Shown here: positions 44,501-55,315 of the stretch, piece after piece
Position numbering within the stretch: position 1 is the stretch's first letter
Layout of the letters: every line of letters starts with the position of its first letter
Assembly: GCA_964036295.1 (NCBI GenBank)
Contig: OZ038467.1
Span: 749,501-813,500 of the forward strand
Reading direction: 5' to 3'
Length of the DNA stretch: 64,000 nucleotides
Source: Plumapathes pennacea
Taxonomy: Eukaryota; Cnidaria; Anthozoa; Antipatharia; Myriopathidae
The notes under the pieces: model-generated
What the model saw: only the letters and a program-made list of their open reading frames with translations
Told to the model about the DNA's origin: nothing
Databases searched by the model: none
Program-made: the position numbers and the translations under genes

Positions 44501-47500
44501 TCTGTCAGGCGTACGACCTCAAGGCGCGGTTACTCGGCAGCTCAACTGTTAACTGCCATTTCTCGGTGACATATGATAGAGTACGAACGGAAGAAATTTT
44601 GTACAACAAGATGCAGATACAAAACCAAGCAGTTCGACGGATGGTTGTAAACTGCCCGGATATTTTGCCATTGTATGGGAGGCAAGCTTGCTAGCCGTGA
44701 AACAATTTCTTTAAGGTGATTCCCTAGTTTTGCATTGCGCATCTTTAGTGCGCATAACACTTTTGAGATGGTGGACATTGAGAACCACCGAAATTTCAAG
44801 ATCGAAAGTTCTTTATACTTTTTACGCAAATAAGTTTTATTTTCTTTCGTTCCTTGTGAGAGCAGCCACCTTGAAAGTTGAAACTCGTCCCAGTTCCCTC
44901 TCGGAAAGACGTATTTTGAAGTGAATATTCACCTTTTCCTGACAAATGCGCAAAAACGAGCACGGTGACCCCCATTTTTTATTCCATAATTTTAATAAGA
45001 ACAGTGTCCCCAGTAAAACAGGAAAAAGTGGGCAGAAATCTATGGGCAGATTTTACGCAGTTGAAAGAAAAGCTACGGATCGGGCCACTTCCGGTTTAAG
45101 ACAGTATATCAACTTCCCACCAATTTTTGGTGTTAAAATAGATTTGGAGCTATTCACATATATTTTTCTGTGACATTGGTGAACAATCAATAGAATAAAG
45201 TTGAGGGTTTGGTGATATTTCAGACTGCATTCAAAATTATTTACCTTATTTTCCAGTATCGGGGTGCGTGCAACAAACGCTAGAACACCATATTCGTCAG
45301 CTTGTGCCGTGAAAACGAGCACGGTGACCCCTGTTTTTATTGCATCATTGTGACTCACTTGAGTTGTTGTACAATTGTGCCAAGTTTCATTACAAATCTA
45401 TGACAGATTCTTTTTCTAGAGAATTACCTTAAGGCATCGACTGGCCGACCTGAACACAATCCCAGACGCCAATATTGTCTTAAAACGCAGAAACTTCAGA
45501 AAAGAATAGCAAATCACAGTCAGTAGAAATCGAACAATCACAGTGGCAAATTTCACCTTTTACAATAACAGGATTGTAGTTTTCAGAACCCAAGTTTTGA
45601 CAAAACGACGACGCACAATACAATGGAAAGTGGAATTTTCGTACTATATCGTACTGTATGAGGACTGCTCTATACAGTGTATTCCGAAATCATTGAAGAC
45701 GTAGACAATAGCGTTTTGGGTTTTGTTTCCTTTGCTGGAAAAGAGCTAAAGCTATGACTTTCAGGAACCGGTGAGATAAATTACATAAATTAACGTACAT
45801 GCAGTACGCGTATGCTGTGTAATTCAACAATCGCCGTATATTTTGTCGTTTGATGCCCTGGGAACTGTGGTTAAGGCCAAGTAGGATTATATTGTGACGC
45901 TTTCGCTAGTTTTCAAAGCTATTTTAGAATGCTTTCGTGCAAGATTGTGTCATCCGACACACTGTATTGACTCGCCGAAGCGGCTCGTGATTTTGAACTT
46001 TTTCTCGTGTTTTCCCAACATCCCGCGTGTTTATGTAAGAGGACAAGGACATGGAAACTCGTGTTATATTGCTTAATTTTAAAATAATCTCCAAGCAGAA
46101 AATAAACAAGAACCCCGCTTTCCGAAAACCCACTAGAGAGCGAGGGGATATCTGCGATTATTGGGATTGATCAGAGCTTGCTTGTACGTGGTTTTAACTC
46201 GATCGTGATTACCTGACAAAAAACTACTAACTTTACAGGTTAGTTACTGGCTTCGTAAGCGTGCAGGGATCCTGCAGAAAGATTTTGAGAAAGAAAAAAT
46301 TGCGAAGCTTGCGAAATCTGTGGAGAACTTTGCAGCAGCCTTGTTGGACCCACTGATGACCAACACTTCCGACATGAATGAATTCAAAGAATCTGCCGAT
46401 TTACTTGTAAAACTGGCAATGCACAACAGAATAAAAAAGGTGTGTGCCATTTAATTGTTATGGATTGTCTGTTGATTATTTAGCTTTTGCGCTGACTGCC
46501 CCTGTTTAGCAGCAGTCTCCGAAAAGTTATTCTCGTGAAGCTCCTCGCGTAGAGCAAGTTACTAATCGTATCCGCTCACTATTCGCCTTCTCGCGCCTTA
46601 GTCGCGGGCGGCTGTGAATCGAGGTTTGTAACCTCGTATCCAGGGCCATCCGCGTCGGAAGCCCCCAACGAATGACCCTGGTGTAGGCCGGAAGATGTGC
46701 AAGATTCTTGCACATTTTAGTTGCTCAGGATAATGGGATACTGTCTGTTTAGGCATGCTCAAACAGACAGTATCCTGCGAGTATTTCATGAGCCGAACTT
46801 AATTCGAATTTGGATCAACCCAAATTGATTAATTTTGCCTCTTGATTAAGACGCCGTACTTATTCGGCCGAACTTAATTGAAATACATTAAAATACGTTA
46901 TAATAATTTCTGCATTAGATTCGACTCGTGAAAAGTTCGGCATCTGAATCAGAGTCGCTCTAAAGCCGTAATTCCCTGCTGGTCCAGGCGTGAAGAATGG
47001 CTGAGCCGTTCCAAATCAAATCAGCCGTTCTTAATTGATTAATACGCCGAATTTTTTATGTATTATACTTATTTAATTGAAAGTATTAGGTTCGAATCAT
47101 TAAAAGATCGACGTTTGAACTGGGTCTAAGATATTCCAATGCAAGGAACTGACGGTAATCTGATTGTTCCTCACAACGCGTTATTTTCTTATTTCTTTTT
47201 AGTTAATGTCTCACGATGTAATATTGGAAGTCCTGCTTCGCAATTACTACAGATTTGATTGGTGCTATAAATGGCCGATATTCAATGGGATAATCAATTA
47301 TTCCATCATCTTGCTCACATGTCTCGGGCTTCTACTGGAGTTTCTCCTGATGCCATTAATACTTATTGTGGTCGTAATCCGTGCGTTGGTTAAAGGTATG
47401 TCTTTGATGTTTTTGTTTTGTCGACGATGAATGACAATATGAGGCCGAGTTCAAATAGAATAGCCCTGGATGATTCGTCCCATATAACTTAATTTTCTAG

Positions 47501-50500
47501 TTTTAATCAAAGAGATACACAGAATTAAAGTCGTCGTTAAGTAGGTCAATAACGTATTTATAAAGTAAGACCATTTGTAGATTGTTGAGGATTGTAAAGA
47601 CCATTTGTAAAGTTGAGGATTTACACCCACATGTTTTCACAGTAAAATATTTACACAATTGTTTACACGATAAGAGTATAATTTGTAACAGGTTTAGGTC
47701 ATCTTTACCTTATCTTGTTTGTGCAGGAGGGTTCACCGGAGGAGGCCCCTTCTTCAGTAAGTGGCACACATATCTTAAGAGACTCTGTCACCGTAGATGC
47801 TTTGTGCGCCCATGCATATATTTACATCCAGAGCTTGAGTTTCCTGAGGCGCCCAAGTTATGACTGATTGAACTGATTGTCGCTGCTTGCCGTATTCAAC
47901 ACACTTTCTGAGTCTGTGCTGATATATTTTGCGATAAATCGTAGAAAACATGAGAACCCGCCATTTACGTATGATACGAAAATGGCCGCTGTCAATCACT
48001 AGGTACGCAAAGCATCTACGGTGAGAGGGTCTCTTTAAATAGTTTTAATGGCTTGTTTATATATACACGCTGGGGATGAAAACTGAAAGTAGGTTTATTT
48101 ATAATTTTAGAACGTCATTTCATACCCGGCTGGTTTAATCTATAAAAAAAAAACATGGTCATACATCCCTGCTGCTATTGTGTTGAGTTCAATCTAGTAT
48201 ATAGTATCAGAGTGTACAAACGTTTTGTAAGTTGAAAGGGACGTTTTCAAGGATTTTCCCGAAGAGTGGCCACATACTGGGTTTGTGGACACCATATTTT
48301 GTGTGACAGTCCCAAGGAGTACACTACTGTTTTCCTTCCTTAGTTAAAACAAAAAAAAGAGAGAGAAATTAAAGCAAATGCCAGCACAAGAGGAAGGACA
48401 GAGTTAGTATCATCTCTTGAAAACTAGCCCAAAGATACAAGTCAAAATGCATGCAATTGTAGGATTGAAAATGGTGGTTAACTGGAATATTTTGCTCTAT
48501 TGCTCCCACTTTTACTGTGCTTGTATTTGTCCTTGTGACTTACTCTTGTTTCTGTTTGTTTTCAGGGGAATATTTCGGACCCGGCATTTATTCTTTGCCT
48601 TGGCACGTGTTTCTTCGAGACATACTCAGTTATTTCACCCTCCTCGGACTCCACTTTGTCGTATGCCTTACGCCGGCCACTTCGTTTATCACCTGGGTGG
48701 AGTGGGTCATCTCTGTCTTCTTTTTTGCCCGTTTTGTTATGGAGTTAGGGCAGTTCTTTGATGGCAAGGGCCAAAGGATCAAGCGTTATTTCAGGTACTA
48801 TGTAGTCGTGATGATGATGATGACGATGACCACGACGACTGTGACTACGACTACTCAAGCGTTGTAAAACGTTGTTAGCACATCTGTAATTAATTCATTC
48901 CTTAAATAAAAAAATTATACAGATCAGCACAGCTATTCTGGTTTTGGCTTTTGTTTTTGGCACAAACGAACACGCCCTAATATCTTTAATCAGAATACTT
49001 TTAATACCTCCTGAACAATCTCTCACTGTGACATGACTGGTCATTAAGTTAAATAGTTTCGTTGTCGTTTGTTGATTGTTTGTGTTTCTTCCTTACAGCG
49101 ACCGTTGGAACTATTTTGATGTGTTGACTATGTCTGTGTATGTCGTCTTGGTTTTGTTACGACTTGCTGGATGCTCTATCGCCGCTGGATATTGTTATGG
49201 CGTGAACACGATCTTCCTCACGTTCAGGACGCTTGGTCACGTGATGGAGACAAACAAGGCAGCAGGAACGCAACAGGTCGCTCTGTTCCAAATCATTGGT
49301 GAAACGCTGACAATATTTTTTCAGTTCTTCACGGCTATCATGGCCTTCTCCTTTGCCCTGACTAAAGTTTATATAATGGAGAGGTCTTATCATGTTGGAG
49401 ATGTGCGAAATGGCACCGGGGAAGAAATGTAAGGGCCGCGTCTCGTTATAGCTGCATCACTTTGTCGTCTGCTTACTCTCTGGGTGATGTCTTGAAATTC
49501 ACTGTTTGATTTGGGGGAGACAGTTCGCGAAAGAGAGAGCGAGAGGAGTGATACACTAAAATTCTTACTTTCAAAATGAATATGGTGTCTCAAATCATAT
49601 TGCACCGGACGGTAGGTTGGTTACTGTGGTTGAATGGTACAGTTACACGTATTGTTCTGAAGATCCTTACCTGGTGTTAACTATTTGTATTGTCTCAACA
49701 CTAGGTAGCGTAGAGCAAGGATGGAAAAAAGTCTTTTGTTTTCAAACTGCATGCACTTTATATATATATATATTTATTTATTTATTTATTTACAGATATT
49801 GTAGAGATGGAGAGATCACTTGGTGAGTATAATGTAAGTACTACGTGTATTCTAGTTCAGTTCTACGTTCTGTCCACATATCCATTATAAATCTAACCGC
49901 ATTGTGATAATACAGCTGGTGGAAAGTGGTGCAGCACTTGCTTTGGTCCCTCCTCGGCATCGTGGATGTGGAATCGCTGAACTCCAGACATGCTCCCTCG
50001 GAATCTCTTGCATACGTCTTATATGCAATATTTCTGATAATTGGAGTTATCGTGCTGATCAACATGATGATCGCTTTGCTGTCCAACACATACAAACGTG
50101 TCAAGGTAAAGTTGTACTAGTTGGAATAAAAGAATCAAACGTTCATTTACTTTTTTTATCGGTTTGTAGAAGGAATTCGTATAGATAATCTCATGATTTA
50201 TCCAGCAATTTGGAAGGCGATCAGGGGATTGATGACGGCAGATATTGACTTTCATTGCCCCACGCACGTGGTGTATTATACGTGCACTAGAGCTATCAGA
50301 GTGTCAAGGTTAGCTACAAAACCCGCCATGACCCACATCAGCCAAACATCCATAAGCCATTCCAACACTAATATACAGTCAACTCCCTCTTAACGGACAC
50401 CCCTCAAAGACGGACACCTCTCAAAGACGGACACCTCTCAAAGGCGGACACCGCTCTAAGACGGACACCTGGTAGGAGCGGTCCCTGCCGTTTCTGAACT

Positions 50501-53500
50501 CTCTTCAACACGGACACCTGTCTAAAACGGACAGTTGGAACTGACTCCGACGAGGGTGTCTTCTTAGAGGGAGTTGACTGTAGTATTGGATCGCTGTCAC
50601 TGCATGGAAGTGAGATTCAAGCCCACCGACACCAGAGGTTTTCTCCGGCTTTCCGCTCGTCGTTTCGCGACTCGCTTTTCGCCGCTCCGCGGCTCAGTGC
50701 TTGCTCGAAGGATTAGAAAACCTCTGGGACCAGGATAATCGCGAAACAGTCCCGGGACCCCCCTTAAGACCAAACTTCGCACCTACCCAATAAACTATCG
50801 ACCAGCACGAAATTATTTCATCCACACAAACTGCAAGTATTACGGCTGCAAGGCTTTAATGCTCAATTTGAATTCGAGTAACATATATACTTATGAAATT
50901 TACTGCCAACACTAATTCCAAATATTTGTCTTGCTGCAGAACAACTCATATTGCAAATTGGCAAAAAAGAAGGCAATCACAGTTCATACATACAAGGAAT
51001 ATCACCCTGTTCCAGTGCCGTTAAATATCATCTCTATGTTATTCCTGCCGATATATCGTTGGTGCAGCAGGCCTTGCCGTCAAGCAGGCGAAGAAGATCG
51101 TCCATCATCTGTTAGTATTGCAGTTTGAATCTCTGACAATATCACACATGCATACAAAAGGCGCTAAACAACTTTACCATTCCTTATTATTTCGTGTTAA
51201 TCATGAAACGCGTTTTAGCAGTTCAGCCCACAGTTATGGCGGCAATTAAGATCCTAATAAATGCGCTGCAGTTGCTATTTTTTGCTCTTTACAGTCAGAA
51301 GAACTCGACAAGCAAAATAAGCTCAACGCGGTAGTTGAAAAACTGGGAAAAACGTATTTATCTACCCACGGGAACTCATTTCCCATAACAAGTGAGTATG
51401 TGTTTTTCTCAACCAAATGGCACTTAGCAACATCCCCCAAAATATGACATTGGCCTTAATTTCTATCTTTTAACTCCTGCACTAGATAGTTAAGTTACTG
51501 TGCTGACTTTATTTTTCCAGTCACATTTGGCAATTACATAAAACGTGGCCTTGTCTTTTAGTTCTAACGTAGTAACAAGTGCTTAGCTTGTTATCTCTAC
51601 ATTTAATTGCATAGCTTGCCTCAAATTTAAATATTTCAGATGACACCTCCAAAATTGACCGCCTGCTCAAAGAGATAAAGAAAACTCGCCAAATGATGCA
51701 CCACTTCCATACTGAAGACTGCGGTGAAGACATCAATAAATATGAGGTTTGATCATGTTTCACCTTTTACGCCGACTGAAAGTCATCCACCACTGGTCTA
51801 AATCCGAGTTAACATCAGCATGGCCCGTCTACCAATCACGCTCAATTCCATTGTTATACCTTATCGCCTGTTAACTATTGCTTTTTTCAGTTCTCTCCGC
51901 TCTCATGATTGGCTTACACGCAATTCAGAAAAAGAGCAACGAGACTTGGCAGCTCGTGATTCTTTATTGGAAAGAACTGTGGGAGGGGTATTTTTTGTTC
52001 AACAGCCTCTTAGAACGTCGTCGTGGAACCCGCCAAATAAGTTATTAATAAGTTATTAATGCAACAGTTGTATGTTTTTATTAGCTACTTAAATGCCGCT
52101 AGCATCAAACAAGATCGGTAACCTGGTCGCCATCTGAGGCTATATGACGCGTACTCTGTGTGCATACTACAGTGATATTATTGATATAATGTTTTACTTT
52201 ACAGGCGTGGCACACAAAACAGGTGACGATCACTTGCCATGATGGTGGACGCCATACCTTAGAACTACTTCCTTCGTGTTCACGAGGTGTACTATGCCAC
52301 AGTGCTCGGTACAAAGTGCCTTTCTCTCGCCAGCATCCCAAGTTTGAGGTATTAAACACGAGACAGTATTCCATTTACACGTTTCGATAATAGTGGTCAC
52401 ATTTTATATTATCGAGCGTAAACACCAGATTTCGGTCATTACGAGATCAAGGCAGTTGCCATACAAGTGTGGCATTTTAAATTAACTCCAATAATGTACT
52501 TATATTTTGCAGTGATCGTATTAAAAAATTGTAATTAAATCTTATCTAAGACAAAGGAGCTTTTTATAGATCATTTCGTGAATCTCTTAAAAAATTGCAC
52601 AAAACCGCCGCTCAATTCACAACCGCCAGTGTAAATTTGTCCTCCTTTATCTCCATAAAATATTGATCAGGTTGTCATTGAAAAAAGTGACCCTTCCAAG
52701 GCCCTTGCAGTGGGAGTAGTACTTGAAGGTTATGATGCCAACCTTTTACCTGGATGGGATGAAGACTCGGTGGGGTACCAGATTAACGATGGCATAATAT
52801 TTTGCATTGACATTCAGGAGTATAAGAAAACTGTGGAAGGTACAATTATTTAGTTTATATGTTTGGGTATGTATAAACATATATTTTTAATATACATTAA
52901 AAAAACTAACTAAAGATAATTACAAAATTGCATTATTTTCCTAGCCGTTTCATGCATGTTTAAACACAAATTCCATGCAGAGAATTAAGTCTGTGATACC
53001 AGATTTTAATCGAAATATTTTACGACCGCAAAATCCGCTCAACGTTATCAAGTGTCATTAGTTTTCAAAATTGTCTCTTTTAGCGTAAAGTTATTGATTG
53101 TTGGAATAGGCGAATGTCTATATGTATGATATATGTTATTTTTTGCATCTCTTAAGGTGCTCAAGCTTCCGATAATGATGTTGTTGGCATTGAAGTCCAA
53201 ACATTTGCTGATTATGACGGAAAAGCCTGCGTCAAGTTTACCCTGAACCAAAAAATAGTTTATAGGACAACATTGTCAACTGAAGCGCAACAAATGTACC
53301 CTTATGTGGCAATGACTTACAGTGGAGCATGCGTAAAGACAAAGGTAGAGTTTGTAAACGTATAACTCCTGCTCTTTCAACCCATTCACCTCCAAGTTCA
53401 AAATGCAGAGTCTCCCAGCCTTTTAGGATAAAATGTACGATTGCTGTTGTGTGAACTGATAGTTTAAGCAATTGAAGCTATCAAAAGCTAAGTTCTCCTT

Positions 53501-54225
53501 ACTGCATGATATGTCTCTGGTTAGAAACTGAAGGAGAAACTTAAAGTTCATCACTCTTAAGAGTGAAACGTAGCGTTCTTAAGCTTCTGTTGGTGCTTTG
53601 ATGCTGCTGGGCAAATCTCCTTACGTATGCTGTCTCTGTGTGCAAATAGATGACACAAATACTACATACACTCCTTTCCAAACAATGCGTTGCCTTTGTC
53701 AAGATAGACCGGTACCAAATTCAACGCTTTCGATCGTTCAACAAATGTTTGGCGCAGTTCGCCATAGCGACACGAGAGACCTTGGGCTTTTTTTCTGGCG
53801 AACATATATGCAGGAGCCACTGATGTAACTTAACAATCAAATAATGGATCGGACAGTGGGAAGTGGATAGATACATGACTTGATATGAGTGCCGTTCCGT
53901 TTACATGCATCTCATTAGTTCTTGTTATGCGTGCTTGTCCAAGCCTATATAAGCATGCATATCTTATATCTTATATCTTATATTTTATTTGTATTATTCA
54001 TTTTCGTTATCCTTTGTTTTTCCAAATCCATAAATATTTCCAACAATAGTTTATTTTGATCTGTACTAGATGTACAATGCAGACGAATTGAAGAAACGAA
54101 ATCGGAACGGCAGCGAAAGCGTTGAAAATACGTCCCTTTACGGAGACCTGGGAGACACAGAAGGAAGCATTACACCACCGACAAACGGAGATTCGATCCC
54201 TTTTCTTTGGAGTCCGGGGCAATAG
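39589..54225 (+). CDS. TRPC-like cation channel with C-terminal SPRY domain, copy 2
   Basis: Eighteen exons: 39589-39643, 41670-41756, 41994-42137, 44020-44126, 46239-46439, 47203-47395, 47727-47756, 48566-48794, 49099-49428, 49796-49822, 49916-50105, 50940-51110, 51295-51391, 51640-51746, 52205-52348, 52671-52839, 53157-53344, 54070-54225. All phases agree: 874 residues. Same design as copy 1. It has an extra exon 2 (SRHGDGAGPSWMADDRA...), a shorter exon 4, and GYD-containing VVLEGYDANLLPGW in the SPRY domain where copy 1 has lost 9 bp. The pore exon differs from copy 1 at only about four residues, while exon 5 differs at about 18 of 67. The last exon is shifted by a 2-bp indel relative to copy 1, so the C-terminus reads DTEGSITPPTNG...PGQ and is shorter. 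Exon 2 is the least certain. Confidence 0.84.
40910..41480 (+). pseudogene. Decayed non-LTR retrotransposon fragment in TRP-2 intron 1
   Basis: Better preserved than the TRP-1 copy: FDFSRLPTDCFNDDL, KIVNKHAPMKTISYRKAKQL and SKPWITKG, then IDPHMSKKANNS, with stops in between. Present in both loci, so it predates the TRP duplication. Confidence 0.65.
41535..41605. repeat. (TTA)n microsatellite
   Basis: About 22 TTA units in TRP-2 intron 1, about 65 bp before exon 2. Confidence 0.97.
42992..43066 (+). pseudogene. RecQ-like helicase Walker A fragment in the TRP-2 intronic element
   Basis: The frame reads RKIVIEKRDAFVYLPTGFGK then SLIYQ, the ATP-binding loop (PTGFGKS) of RecQ/DEAD-type helicases. 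A related frame upstream (42913-43005, MAALDKVFGVV...) ends in a stop just before it, consistent with a frameshift or lost intron. Only about 25 codons are intact. Confidence 0.6.
43242..43556 (-). CDS. Cys-rich putative zinc-binding protein of the intronic element
   Basis: 104-codon open frame. CGSNNCFTC near the start and FVCRDVCYKR mid-protein give paired Cys motifs about 50 residues apart, followed by a Lys/Arg/Glu-rich predicted helix KKLREARKEIKEAF. The spacing resembles treble-clef zinc fingers found in element-encoded proteins, but no family is named with confidence. It sits between the helicase fragment and the right inverted repeat, on the opposite strand. It could be one exon of a longer gene. 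Confidence 0.4.
   Translation of the reverse strand: MNCGSNNCFTCSLQAVSKNKIFVFGKSFLNLPEIIRSSLNVSVNCYAENRAELFVCRDVCYKRLQKFQKAVKKLREARKEIKEAFNSRQRPRANRLTADEAVTT
44711..45432. mobile_element. MITE in TRP-2 intron 4 (TTAAGGTGATTCCCTAG termini)
   Basis: Left TTAAGGTGATTCCCTAG and right CTAGAGAATTACCTTAA are imperfect inverted repeats. ACGAGCACGGTGACCCC occurs twice inside, at about 44956 and 45314. TRP-1 intron 4 lacks this DNA. The open frame 44383-44694 lies just upstream and is unassigned. Confidence 0.7.
45787..46168. repeat. Dispersed repeat in TRP-2 intron 4, inverted match at the window end
   Basis: AAACCCACTAGAGAGCGAGG and GTACGCGTATGCTGTG segments match, in reverse complement, 62150-62225 and 63640-63835. 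The two halves are adjacent here but about 1.4 kb apart there, split by other repeats including a foldback. Confidence 0.7.
50374..50582. mobile_element. Tigger-type MITE in TRP-2 intron with internal tandem expansion
   Basis: TACAGTCAACTCCCTCTTAA at left and GAGGGAGTTGACTGTA at right are inverted. ACGGACACCTCTCAAAG is tandemly repeated inside, more times than in the TRP-1 copy. Confidence 0.8.
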
Positions 54226-55315
54226 AACCCATCGACGCAGTGTTTAGGAGGCGGCTGATCTGGCGTGTAACAGAGAGATACTGATCTACTCAGTGTTGAC
54301 CAACAAACGCAACCTTCAAACCAAAGCCAATATCCTGAAGATGAAGTGACTAATTTCCGTCGAGTTAGTCTCGATTCGCAGCTGTGTCACGTTCACAGTA
54401 AGCCACCAAAATCAACTTGGTAATTATCCGTATTAGGTGCACTACTAAACTCAGCACTGCCGAGTAGATTCAATGTGACGAATCTTTAACATTGTAACTA
54501 CAGCTGGTAAGTTTTTTTTTTAAGCATTCGTGAGATATGTGGCCATTCCACAGGTGCATGACTGGCACGTGTTCGGTCAGATCTAAACTGTGGTCTGCAT
54601 GCATCACTCATGTCTTGCGGTGCTGAATGATATGCATTAATACCAGTCCTCTGTATATTGCATTCAATAAATTACGGGGTGCGAATTTTATAGACTCCAC
54701 TTTGTGCCGTCATTAATTGACGACTCTGATGCTCGTGTACACAGCAGGCACACGAACGATTTGCTCTGAGCACAACTAGACTTGGACTGAATGAATCGAC
54801 TGTGGGTCTGTATGAAACTTAGACACCGTAAAAGAATTGGAAGCTGACAAAAACTTTTGCTCCGACGAAGGCGGCAAGCACTCAAAACGTTAACTTCCAA
54901 TTCTTTTGAGGCGTCTAGGTTTCACACATCGACCCTGAGTCGATTCAATTTGCACTAAATAAGAGAGCCCGTAGCAGTGACTCAATTTGAGCTAACCCGT
55001 AACCCGAACCCGGAATAACTCCAGAACTTACACATACGTGTTGATACCTGATCCTAACCCGAAACAATCCGTCTTTCCGCTGCCGGAGGGAAGAAAGCCA
55101 TATTCCGGATTACTAACGTCATTGCTTTACTGAAAGGCAAAAACCGCTTTTGTGGATGCCAAAAACCCGCTGGCTTTGCGTGCGAAGTTCACGTCAAGGG
55201 TTGAAAAGTGGTGATATCTGATACGAATCCTAAGATCTATGTAAAGATGGGGTGAGTCAGGGAAAAGTAACCTGGTAACTAGTTTCTATCCTCCTCTCGG
55301 TCAAAGGCCAGCAAA

